A stretch of 23,711 bases of DNA. Source: Actinobacillus sp. (GTDB taxonomy: Bacteria; Pseudomonadota; Gammaproteobacteria; Enterobacterales; Pasteurellaceae). The position numbers were made by a program, and so were the translations under genes. Where the stretch lies: positions 1 through 23,711 of the forward strand of contig JAHHQY010000022.1 in the NCBI GenBank assembly GCA_020026115.1, read 5' to 3'. Under the pieces are notes generated by a model. The model worked only from the letters and a program-made list of their open reading frames with translations. It made no database searches and was not told the DNA's origin. Below are positions 15,545-21,978 of this stretch, piece after piece; the stretch's first letter is position 1, and each line of letters starts with the position of its first letter.

Positions 15545-16984
15545 TTATTCTACGATTAAGGTACGGCAAGTTGTGGTGCCACCTAAGGATAATTCATCAC
15601 CTTGGGTTAGTAACACTAAGTCGCCTTCGTGAATGTAACCTTTTTCTTTTAATAATTGAATCGCTAAGCGTGCAGCTTTAGTTGTACGGCTTGCTTCAAT
15701 ATCTAACACAGGCACAACGCCACGCAATAATGCACAAAGATTTAAGGTTTCTTCATGACGAGAAAGCGCGAAAATTGGTAAACCTGAACTAATACGTGAC
15801 ATATATAATGGTGTTGTACCGCCACTTGTTAAGGCAATAATCGCTTTAACACCTGGCATATGGTTTGCAGAATACATTGCTGAAAGTGCAACAGATTCTT
15901 CAATTGAACCAAATTCACGGTTTAAACGGTGACGAGAAACGTTAATGCTTGGCATTTTTTCTGCGCCAATACATACATTTGCCATCGCTTTTACTGTTTC
16001 TTCAGGGTATTGACCTGCCGCAGTTTCTGCTGAAAGCATAACGGCGTCAGTACCATCTAATACCGCATTTGCAACGTCCATAACTTCTGCACGTGTTGGC
16101 ATTGGGTTAGAAATCATTGATTCCATCATTTGAGTTGCAGTAATCACTGCACGGTTTAATTGACGTGAACGACGAATTAATTTTTTCTGTACGCCAACTA
16201 ATTCAGGGTCACCAATTTCAACACCTAAGTCACCACGAGCAACCATAATAACGTCAGACGCTAAAATAATATCGTCCATAGCTTCTTGAGTTGCAACCGC
16301 TTCTGCGCGTTCTACTTTCGCAACAATTTTCGCATCTAAACCTGCTTTTTTCGCTAATTCACGAGCATATTCTAAATCTGCGCCAGAACGTGGGAAAGAT
16401 ACAGCTAAGTAGTCTACTTTAATTTTCGCTGCAGTGATGATATCCGCTTTATCTTTTTCAGTTAACGCGTCAGCAGATAAGCCACCACCTAATTTATTGA
16501 TACCTTTATTGTTAGAAAGTGGGCCACCAACAGTCACTTCGGTGAAAACTTTGTTCCCTTCGGTTTTTAATACGCGTAATTGAACACGACCATCATCTAA
16601 CAATAAAATATCGCCAGCTTCTACATCGTTTGGTAAAGTTTTGTAGTCTAAACCAACCGCTTCTTGGTTACCTTCACCTTTTGGTAAATCAGCATCAAGA
16701 ATAAATTTGTCGCCAATATTTAATAAAATTTTGTTGTCTTTAAAGGTAGAAACACGAATTTTCGGGCCTTGTAAATCCCCTAAAATCGCCACGTGACGAT
16801 TTAATTTTTTCGCAACTTCGCGTACACGATTCGCACGTTCGATATGATCTTCAGGTGTGCCGTGTGAGAAGTTCATACGTACAACGTTTGCACCCGCTGC
16901 AATAATTTTTTCTAAATTATTATCGCGGTCTGTTGCAGGTCCTAAAGTACATACAATTTTGGTTCTTCTGAACTTTTTAGTCAT
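15545..16984 (-). CDS. pykA: Pyruvate kinase II
   Basis: Pyruvate kinase makes pyruvate and ATP from phosphoenolpyruvate and ADP in the last step of glycolysis. The 479-residue protein (E. coli PykA 480) shows the N-terminal RRTKIVCTLGPATD, the substrate Arg in NVVRMNFSHG, the catalytic Lys segment IVAKVERAEAV and the metal-binding MVARGDLGVEIG. The ITATQMMESMI signature and a C-terminal allosteric domain follow. The sequence is of the PykA (AMP or sugar-phosphate activated) rather than PykF type. A GGAG site precedes the ATG. A possible promoter and CRP half-site lie upstream. Confidence 0.95.
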   Translation of the reverse strand: MTKKFRRTKIVCTLGPATDRDNNLEKIIAAGANVVRMNFSHGTPEDHIERANRVREVAKKLNRHVAILGDLQGPKIRVSTFKDNKILLNIGDKFILDADLPKGEGNQEAVGLDYKTLPNDVEAGDILLLDDGRVQLRVLKTEGNKVFTEVTVGGPLSNNKGINKLGGGLSADALTEKDKADIITAAKIKVDYLAVSFPRSGADLEYARELAKKAGLDAKIVAKVERAEAVATQEAMDDIILASDVIMVARGDLGVEIGDPELVGVQKKLIRRSRQLNRAVITATQMMESMISNPMPTRAEVMDVANAVLDGTDAVMLSAETAAGQYPEETVKAMANVCIGAEKMPSINVSRHRLNREFGSIEESVALSAMYSANHMPGVKAIIALTSGGTTPLYMSRISSGLPIFALSRHEETLNLCALLRGVVPVLDIEASRTTKAARLAIQLLKEKGYIHEGDLVLLTQGDELSLGGTTTCRTLIVE

Positions 16985-17061
16985 TTTTATCTCCGTTTAT
17001 ATAAAATCTTGCTTATTTCCCCAAACAAAAACTTAAGTTTTCGCTGAAAAATAAAGTTTGC

Positions 17062-17097
17062 ATTGTACGCTAAAAATAAAACGAGATCGAGATCACA
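17062..17097 (-). promoter_or_regulatory. Possible pykA promoter with CRP-like site
   Basis: On the minus strand upstream of pykA, TGTGATCTCGATCTCG (17097-17082) has one perfect CRP half (TGTGA) and a degraded second half (TCTCG for TCACA). A TACAAT -10 hexamer lies at 17067-17062. Its -35 position has no good hexamer, as is common for activator-dependent promoters. The site centre would sit near -34, closer than the classical -41.5, so the start point or the assignment may be wrong. Confidence 0.35.
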
Positions 17098-17159
17098 TTT
17101 TAGAAAAAAAAGGCTTGCAGACTTTCTTTTTTCATCTTTCAGCGCGCTATTTTAAAGGC

Positions 17160-18011
17160 CTACTCAATTTCTCGAATTTCAATGCGTTCGCTTACTTGTT
17201 TTTCTTGGGCTTTAATTTGTTTAAAATCAAATAATTTGCTGTCAACCATATGTGAAAGCGTAATATTTTGCATCGCGCTAAACATTGTTTCTAAACGCCC
17301 TGGATATTGACGTTCCCAATCTAACAGCATGCGTTTAATGACTGCGCGTTGCACATTCGGTGTGACATCGCATAAATCCGCAGGAATAATCGGATAATTT
17401 TTCCCTTGCGCAAATTTAATAATATCTTTTTCTTTACAATAAGCTAATGGGCGAATCACCACATGTTTGCCGTCATCTGTCACTAATTTAGGTGGCATCG
17501 ATTTCATCTTTCCACCATAAAACATATTTAAAAATAAGGTTTCTAATAAATCATCACGATGATGGCCTAAAGCAATTTTCGTTGCACCAATTTCTGTTGC
17601 TGTGCGATATAAAATACCACGGCGTAAGCGTGAGCATAACGAACAAGCCGTTTTACCTTCTGGAATTTTATCTTTTACAATGCCATAGACATTTTCTTGT
17701 ACAATTTTGTATTCAACGCCTAAGGATTTTAAATAATTAGGTAAAATATCTTCTGGGTAGCCTGGATGTTTTTGATCTAAATTAACCGCGACTAAATCAA
17801 AATGTACGGGCGCGTTATGACGTAAATTTAATAGCATATCAAGTAACACATAACTGTCCTTGCCACCTGACATACACACCATGATTTTATCGCCCTCTTC
17901 AATCATATTGAAATCCGCAATGGCGTTGCCTGCATTTCGGCGCAAGCGCTTTTGCACTTTATTTAAGTTATATGCTTGCTTTTTCTGTTTTTGTAAATCG
18001 TCCGTATTCAT
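17160..18011 (-). CDS. ttcA: tRNA 2-thiocytidine synthetase TtcA
   Basis: TtcA uses ATP and an iron-sulfur cluster to thiolate C32 of certain tRNAs. The 283-residue protein has the PP-loop SGGKDS (48-53), the CXXC pair Cys123 and Cys126 in TACSLCSRLRRGILY, and the third ligand Cys214 in PADLCDVTPNVQR. The LGHHRDDLLETLFLN block is typical. It is shorter than E. coli TtcA (311), mostly at the ends. A weak GGGA precedes the ATG. The gene marks the end of conserved chromosome before the accessory region to its right. Confidence 0.94.
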   Translation of the reverse strand: MNTDDLQKQKKQAYNLNKVQKRLRRNAGNAIADFNMIEEGDKIMVCMSGGKDSYVLLDMLLNLRHNAPVHFDLVAVNLDQKHPGYPEDILPNYLKSLGVEYKIVQENVYGIVKDKIPEGKTACSLCSRLRRGILYRTATEIGATKIALGHHRDDLLETLFLNMFYGGKMKSMPPKLVTDDGKHVVIRPLAYCKEKDIIKFAQGKNYPIIPADLCDVTPNVQRAVIKRMLLDWERQYPGRLETMFSAMQNITLSHMVDSKLFDFKQIKAQEKQVSERIEIREIE

Positions 18012-18237
18012 TTATTATTCCCAAAATAAAAGGGCATATCTTAATAAGAAAGTGTTTTTTTGCAAGAAAAAAAGCGCAAATCTTTTAGCTTTACTAAGCG
18101 CTGAATAATAATACAAAATCACTCTACTTTTCGCCCTATTTTTTCTAATCAACGAATAAAAAAATGTATTGTAAAAAAATCACCCACTCTTTTCCTTCAA
18201 CCACCACAACACTCGCACCGAAAATTTGTTTTTTTAG
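18012..18237. other. Non-coding spacer between ttcA and the accessory region
   Basis: This AT-rich stretch upstream of ttcA carries no supportable gene. It should hold the ttcA promoter, which I cannot place confidently. AGCGC and GCGCT at about 18073-18102 form only a weak, widely spaced inverted repeat. One CTCGCACCGAAAA repeat copy lies at its right end, directly before the decayed lipoprotein gene. Confidence 0.4.
18212..18224 (-). repeat. Uptake-sequence-like word, copy 10
   Basis: CTCGCACCGAAAA, the reverse orientation, in the spacer before the decayed lipoprotein gene; it shares CACTCGCACCGAA with copy 5. Confidence 0.7.
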
Positions 18238-18589
18238 AAAAAAAACGCCTTAAAAAATTTAGCATTACCAATGGTAGCGGTAATGGCTCTGACGGCTTGT
18301 AACGATAGTAATCCTATCATTGGGAAATATGAGAGCCTTTGGAATGGAAAACCTTAAAAGTAGAAGTTTCCCATACAAATGAAAAAGGTAGTTATAGTAT
18401 TCACGGTGGGTTTGCTTGTTCCTCTCTCTTTGGGTCGGGTATTATAAAAAAAATGATTATATCCTTTAATCTAAAAAATGGAAAATTAATTGATTCCATT
18501 GATTCTGAAGAGATTGGAACATTTAATGTAAAAATGAAATTTCATTTAAAGATGAAGCTTGCACAGGACCTTATAAAAAAGCGGATTAA
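18238..18589 (+). pseudogene. Decayed small lipoprotein gene
   Basis: Three frames join into one lipoprotein-like sequence. Frame 1 reads KNALKNLALPMVAVMALTAC with lipobox LTAC (Cys codon 18298-18300), then NDSNPIIGKYESLWNGK, and stops at 18355. Frame 2 continues as TLKVEVSHTNEKGSYSIHGG to about NGKLIDSIDSEEIGTFNV. Frame 3 ends as NEISFKDEACTGPYKKAD with a stop at 18587-18589. Each break is explained by one missing A in an A tract (GGAAAACC near 18346 and GTAAAAATG near 18530). The expected start codon is absent: TAG at 18235-18237 precedes the signal peptide. The family is not recognised. It is either a true pseudogene or, less likely given the missing start, homopolymer sequencing errors or phase variation. 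Confidence 0.7.
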
Positions 18590-18592
18590 TTT

Positions 18593-18730
18593 ATGTTTAT
18601 TATTTCAAAAGCAATGCTTTTCCCGTTGCTTACTCAATGTGGGGTAGCTATTGCGCCGCAAATATTAGAAACTATTATTTCTGTTGAAAGTGGCAAACCC
18701 CTTATGCAGTAGCGGTCGTTTATAAAAAAA
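18593..18730 (+). pseudogene. VirB1-like lytic transglycosylase fragment
   Basis: The frame from the ATG at 18593 reads MFIISKAMLFPLLTQCGVAI, then APQILETIISVESGKPLMQ, and stops at 18710-18712. CGVAIAPQILETIISVESG matches the start of VirB1-type lytic transglycosylases of type IV secretion systems, in which the Glu of VESG is catalytic. After a shift in AAACCCC the other frame continues as PYAVAVVYKK, completing the family motif ESGGNPYAV. Nothing of the rest of the domain remains, because a terminator and an opposing gene follow at once. This is a broken remnant of a conjugation or secretion locus. The similarity is strong but short. Confidence 0.65.
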
Positions 18731-18757
18731 ACCGCCTAAAAGGCGGTCTTTTTTTAT
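18724..18757. terminator. Bidirectional intrinsic terminator
   Basis: ACCGCCT (18731-18737) and AGGCGGT (18741-18747) form a 7-bp stem around AAA, flanked by an A run on the left and a T run on the right. It can end transcription from both sides. It overlaps the stop codon of the minus-strand 176-residue gene. Confidence 0.78.
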
Positions 18758-19284
18758 TCTTTATTTTTTTCTTCTTCTTTTTTCTTTCTTCTTTCTAATT
18801 TCAGTTGTTTTTTATATTCAATAACTTCTGCTTCATATTCTTTTAAATTTACTACATATGAATTAAAAGCTTGCTGAAAAGCATTACTCTCATTATCAAT
18901 AGATGAGCTATCTTTAATGCTTAAATTTAATTCTTCTTGTAACCAATAAAAAAGACATAACTTAAAAACTTCTGCTAAATTAAATTTTTTTCTTGCTATA
19001 ACTTGAAAATCAGCCTTTAATTTATCTAAATCTTCTTTTTGGTTAAGATCAAAAAATAAAATATTTCTTTTATATGGTACAAATCTTGTCGAGCTTAAGC
19101 TTACATTCATATTATTTTTTATAAAAGAATATGGTACAGGGTTTTCAAAAACATAATTCATTACTGTTCTTGTTAAATCAATTTTAGAAACCCCAGCTTC
19201 GATAGATAACAAATCGTAAAGTTCTGCTAAAGGCGGATCCATTGAAATCCCCCTTAAATTTTCGTGATAATTTTTCTTTTCCAT
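18754..19284 (-). CDS. Probable tandem ribbon-helix-helix DNA-binding protein
   Basis: No close family is recognised for this 176-residue protein. Its pattern suggests two ribbon-helix-helix units in tandem. The first is GISMDPPLAELYDLLSIEAG then VSKIDLTRTVMNYVFE (about 12-47): a short strand, helix, turn and helix. The second is NILFFDLNQKEDLDKLKADF then QVIARKKFNLAEVFKLCLFY (about 74-113). The last 40 residues are highly charged and probably coiled coil, ending in an ERRKKKEEEKNKE tail. The start follows AAGGGG 8 bases upstream. Codon use is more AT-rich than in the flanking housekeeping genes. RHH proteins are common as plasmid partition, relaxosome and antitoxin regulators, which fits the neighbouring conjugation remnant. 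The RHH reading is by eye. Confidence 0.6.
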   Translation of the reverse strand: MEKKNYHENLRGISMDPPLAELYDLLSIEAGVSKIDLTRTVMNYVFENPVPYSFIKNNMNVSLSSTRFVPYKRNILFFDLNQKEDLDKLKADFQVIARKKFNLAEVFKLCLFYWLQEELNLSIKDSSSIDNESNAFQQAFNSYVVNLKEYEAEVIEYKKQLKLERRKKKEEEKNKE

Positions 19285-19308
19285 TAAATGTACCCCTTAT
19301 TTGTAATA

Positions 19309-19363
19309 AAAAAAACACGCTTTTATAATACAAAAAAACTTTATAATAATCTAGTGTTTTTTT
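19309..19363. promoter_or_regulatory. Repeat-rich leader of the RHH-like gene
   Basis: AAAAAAACAC (19309-19318) and GTGTTTTTTT (19354-19363) form a 10-bp inverted repeat. Between them TTTATAATA occurs twice, at 19322-19330 and 19340-19348, spaced 18 bases. On the minus strand these give TATTAT -10-like hexamers upstream of the RHH-like gene. The arrangement could be an autoregulated promoter with paired operators; this is inference. Confidence 0.4.
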
Positions 19364-19420
19364 ACTCTGTCGTTATGTGGATTTTTTAACGCCGAACAAG
19401 ACTTGCGGACAAACCCATTA

Positions 19421-19496
19421 ATAACTTATTTATAACTTGCTCGCCAAAGGCTTGAAATATCAAAAATGATTTTCCACAAAGTTATAAACAAGTTAT
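19421..19496. repeat. 18-bp inverted repeat after the aryl polyene genes
   Basis: ATAACTTATTTATAACTT (19421-19438) and AAGTTATAAACAAGTTAT (19479-19496) are inverted copies with one mismatch, separated by 40 bases. The right arm also contains AAGTTAT twice as a direct repeat. The loop includes TTTTCCACA (19470-19478), a match to the DnaA-box consensus. It lies just downstream of the last aryl polyene gene. It could be a transcript-end structure, an operator for the adjacent RHH-like protein, or a remnant of a mobile-element end. Confidence 0.5.
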
Positions 19497-19517
19497 CGCT
19501 TGTACTCTTAAAGGAAT

Positions 19518-20777
19518 TTAATCAACCCAACGTTTAAATATCAGCGAAGTATTCACCCCACCGAATGCGAAATTATTATTCATAACATAATCGGTTTGAA
19601 TTTCTCTTCCTTCATGCATAATGTAATCTAATTTACCGCAACGTTCGTCTGGCTGAGTTAAATTTAAAGTCGGTGCAAACCAACCGTCACGCATCATTTC
19701 AATAGCAAACCACGATTCTAATGCCCCACAAGCACCTAATGTATGACCTAAATAACTTTTTTGTGAACTTATGGCTACATTCTTCCCAAATACAGCTTCC
19801 GTCGCTAAAGATTCAGCAATATCCCCTTGCTCTGTTGCTGTGCCATGTCCACTGACATAACCTATTTGATCGGCACTAATTCCGGCATCTTTTAAGGCTA
19901 ATTCCATACAGCGTTGCATCGTTTCTTTTTGCGGGCGTGTAACATGAGCGCCATCACTATTTGTACCAAAACCAACAACTTCAGCAATAATTTTCGCATT
20001 ACGTGCTTTTGCGTGTTCTAATTCTTCTAACACAAAAATACAACCGCCTTCGCCAATAACTAATCCATCACGATTCGCATCATAAGGACGCGGGGTTTGC
20101 TCTGGATGTTGGTTATTTCGACTCGCAGCATATAAAGCATCAAAAACATGTACTTCAGAAAAACAAAATTCCTCACTTCCGCCAGCTAACATCATTGGAA
20201 TTAAACCATATTTAATAGATTCATAAGAATAACCAATCGCTTGTGAACCTGAAGAACAAGCACTTGAAGTTGGGATAACTCGTCCTGTTAAACCAAAGAA
20301 AATTTCAATATTTGCCGCTGTTGTATGTGGCATCATTCGCACATAGGTGTTAGAGTTAAATCCATCAGAATGTCCTGTTAAAAATAGCTCACCTAAATCC
20401 CCAACATCTTTTGTACTTCCAGTTGATGAACCACAAGCTACGCCCATATCTCCATTTTTTAAACAAGGGTCTATTTCACCATTATGTAAAAAGTTTGCAT
20501 CCTTTAAAGCTCTTTCTGCCGCATCTGTACAAAGTTGTGCAACTTTACCCATGCTACGTTTTTGTTTTCTTGTCCAATGAGCCGGCGGTGCATAATTTGG
20601 AATTGGCGCGCCTAAATACGACTCCAATTCAGGATATTTCTCTGCAACATTAAAAAACTGTACGGCATTTTCTCCCTTCTGAAAGGCTTTTTTTATACTT
20701 TGCCAAGAGTCACCTAAGGCCGTTATTCCGCCAATACCTGTTACTACAACACGTTTTTGCATAATTGGTTTCGTCAT
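19518..20777 (-). CDS. apeR: Beta-ketoacyl-ACP synthase of an aryl polyene cluster (ApeR-type)
   Basis: This is a FabF-like ketosynthase that condenses malonyl-ACP with an acyl-ACP in polyene chain building. Numbered from the ATG at 20777 (419 residues), the Cys-His-His triad is intact: Cys174 in SSACSSGSQA, His311 in SGHGTATEQGD and His345 in YLGHTLGACGA. The open frame can begin at a GTG (20783), but GGAGG lies 9 bases before the ATG at 20777, which also overlaps the ketoreductase stop as TAATG. It is the last gene of the cluster. The name follows the ape gene order N-O-P-Q-R; its partner specificity cannot be read here. Confidence 0.82.
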   Translation of the reverse strand: MTKPIMQKRVVVTGIGGITALGDSWQSIKKAFQKGENAVQFFNVAEKYPELESYLGAPIPNYAPPAHWTRKQKRSMGKVAQLCTDAAERALKDANFLHNGEIDPCLKNGDMGVACGSSTGSTKDVGDLGELFLTGHSDGFNSNTYVRMMPHTTAANIEIFFGLTGRVIPTSSACSSGSQAIGYSYESIKYGLIPMMLAGGSEEFCFSEVHVFDALYAASRNNQHPEQTPRPYDANRDGLVIGEGGCIFVLEELEHAKARNAKIIAEVVGFGTNSDGAHVTRPQKETMQRCMELALKDAGISADQIGYVSGHGTATEQGDIAESLATEAVFGKNVAISSQKSYLGHTLGACGALESWFAIEMMRDGWFAPTLNLTQPDERCGKLDYIMHEGREIQTDYVMNNNFAFGGVNTSLIFKRWVD

Positions 20778-21505
20778 TAACACAATCCTCCATTTACTGC
20801 TATCACTTGACGAGTAATATATGATGCTTTTTCATCCATTAAAAAACTTACCGCATGAGCCACTTCTTCCGCTTCGCCAATTCTACCGACCGGTATCATT
20901 TTTAAAATTTGTTCTAACGGTAAATTTTCATCTAAAATATCTGTTTGAATCAATCCTGGTGCCACACAGTTTACTGTGATTTTTCGTTTGGCTAATTCCA
21001 AGCTTAAAGCTTTCGCCGCACCAATAATGCCCGCTTTAGAAGCGCTATAATTTACTTGCCCACGATTACCAATTAAACCTGAAACAGAGGTGATGCAGAC
21101 AATGCGACCTGCTTTACGTCGTCTTATCATTGGCATCATTATTGGGTGTAACACATTATAAAAACCATCGAGATTTGTACGTATTACGGTATCCCATTCC
21201 ATTTCTGTTAAAGCTGGAAAGGCAGCATCTTTGGTTAAACCAGCATTTAAAACAACGCCATAATAAGCCCCGTTTTTTTCCACATCTTCCAATAAAATTT
21301 TTGCCGTTTCTTCACGATTACTAACATCAAACTGTAAAACTCGCGCTTCTCGACCTAATTTTTGAATTAATGAAGCCACTTCCTCTGCTTCTTTTCGGCG
21401 CGAACGACAATGAACAATAATATTAAAGCCATCTTCTGCTAACTTTAAAGCAATTGCACGGCCAATACCTCGGCTTGAGCCTGTAATTAAAATTGTTTTA
21501 TTCAT
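20777..21505 (-). CDS. apeQ: 3-ketoacyl-ACP reductase of an aryl polyene cluster (ApeQ-type)
   Basis: This FabG-like short-chain dehydrogenase reduces 3-ketoacyl-ACP with NADPH. The 242-residue protein shows the cofactor motif TGSSRGIG (8-15), the NAG motif (87-89), and the catalytic Ser140, Tyr153 and Lys157 in ITSVSGLIGNRGQVNYSASK. It follows the dehydratase gene by 11 bases and overlaps the next ketosynthase gene by one base. The housekeeping fabG normally sits with fabD and acpP, so the position between two ketosynthase genes marks this as the cluster copy. A CTTTTCGGCGCGA repeat copy encodes SRR at about residue 35. Confidence 0.88.
   Translation of the reverse strand: MNKTILITGSSRGIGRAIALKLAEDGFNIIVHCRSRRKEAEEVASLIQKLGREARVLQFDVSNREETAKILLEDVEKNGAYYGVVLNAGLTKDAAFPALTEMEWDTVIRTNLDGFYNVLHPIMMPMIRRRKAGRIVCITSVSGLIGNRGQVNYSASKAGIIGAAKALSLELAKRKITVNCVAPGLIQTDILDENLPLEQILKMIPVGRIGEAEEVAHAVSFLMDEKASYITRQVIAVNGGLC
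21392..21403 (+). repeat. Uptake-sequence-like word, copy 11
   Basis: TTTTCGGCGCGA inside the ketoreductase gene; followed by A. It is the only copy inside the aryl polyene genes. Confidence 0.6.
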
Positions 21506-21516
21506 TTTTTTCTCTT

Positions 21517-21978
21517 TTATCCTAAATTTAATTGCGTTTCTTTCGGGCTATAAACGTTCAATGCGCCTTTAGCCAAAATATTCCCTGTTTGTTTATCTTT
21601 AACTAAACAATCAAAAACACTAAAACCTGTTACATCTTGCATAGACATGGTCACTTCAATTTTCAACAAGGTAGAAAATGGAATCTCTTGTGTGTAAAGC
21701 TCAAATTTTCTGGTTCCTAATAAAAAGCCTAATCGAATGTCCTCATTTGCTAACACACACATACAACCAGACCATGCCCCTATTGCTTGCGCCATTAATT
21801 CAATACAAGAAAATGTGGAAAAAACATGATTTCTCACCAATAAATTATTTTCTCTGATCCATGTTTCGGCATGTAAAAAATCCTCTCCAAATGCCGTTAT
21901 TTTATCTAATAAAACCATTTCACCACTATGCGGTAATAAAGGCTCTACATTCAAAATGGGTAAGCTTAAATCAATCAT
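21517..21978 (-). CDS. apeP: Hotdog-fold 3-hydroxyacyl-ACP dehydratase-like protein (ApeP-type)
   Basis: The 153-residue hotdog-fold protein carries LLPHSGEMVLLDKI near the N-terminus (about 14-27), the feature by which ApeP/FabZ-like dehydratases are recognised. A helix with SCIELMAQAIGAWSGC follows (about 57-72). In characterised aryl polyene systems a dehydratase pair (ApeI with ApeP) removes water from 3-hydroxyacyl-ACP to set each double bond. This is the ApeP member by position. The start overlaps the upstream ketosynthase by 8 bases behind AGGAG. Whether it is catalytic alone or only as a partner cannot be decided from sequence. Confidence 0.8.
   Translation of the reverse strand: MIDLSLPILNVEPLLPHSGEMVLLDKITAFGEDFLHAETWIRENNLLVRNHVFSTFSCIELMAQAIGAWSGCMCVLANEDIRLGFLLGTRKFELYTQEIPFSTLLKIEVTMSMQDVTGFSVFDCLVKDKQTGNILAKGALNVYSPKETQLNLG

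Noticed and set aside
17101..17159. Terminator for ttcA in the spacer before pykA
   Set aside because: GCAAGCCTTTTTTTT looks like a terminator tail on the minus strand, but I could not pair a convincing stem in front of it.
18339..18647. A 102-codon open frame as an intact gene
   Set aside because: It begins at TTG without a ribosome binding site, and its protein makes sense only when joined to the flanking frames of the decayed lipoprotein gene.
19470..19478. TTTTCCACA as evidence of a replication origin
   Set aside because: It is a single DnaA-box-like match in AT-rich DNA, with no cluster of boxes and no replication initiator gene nearby.
20778..20783. GTG start at 20783 for the apeR-type ketosynthase
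   Set aside because: GGAGG is only 3 bases away from the GTG but 9 bases from the ATG at 20777, which also gives a TAATG overlap with the previous gene.
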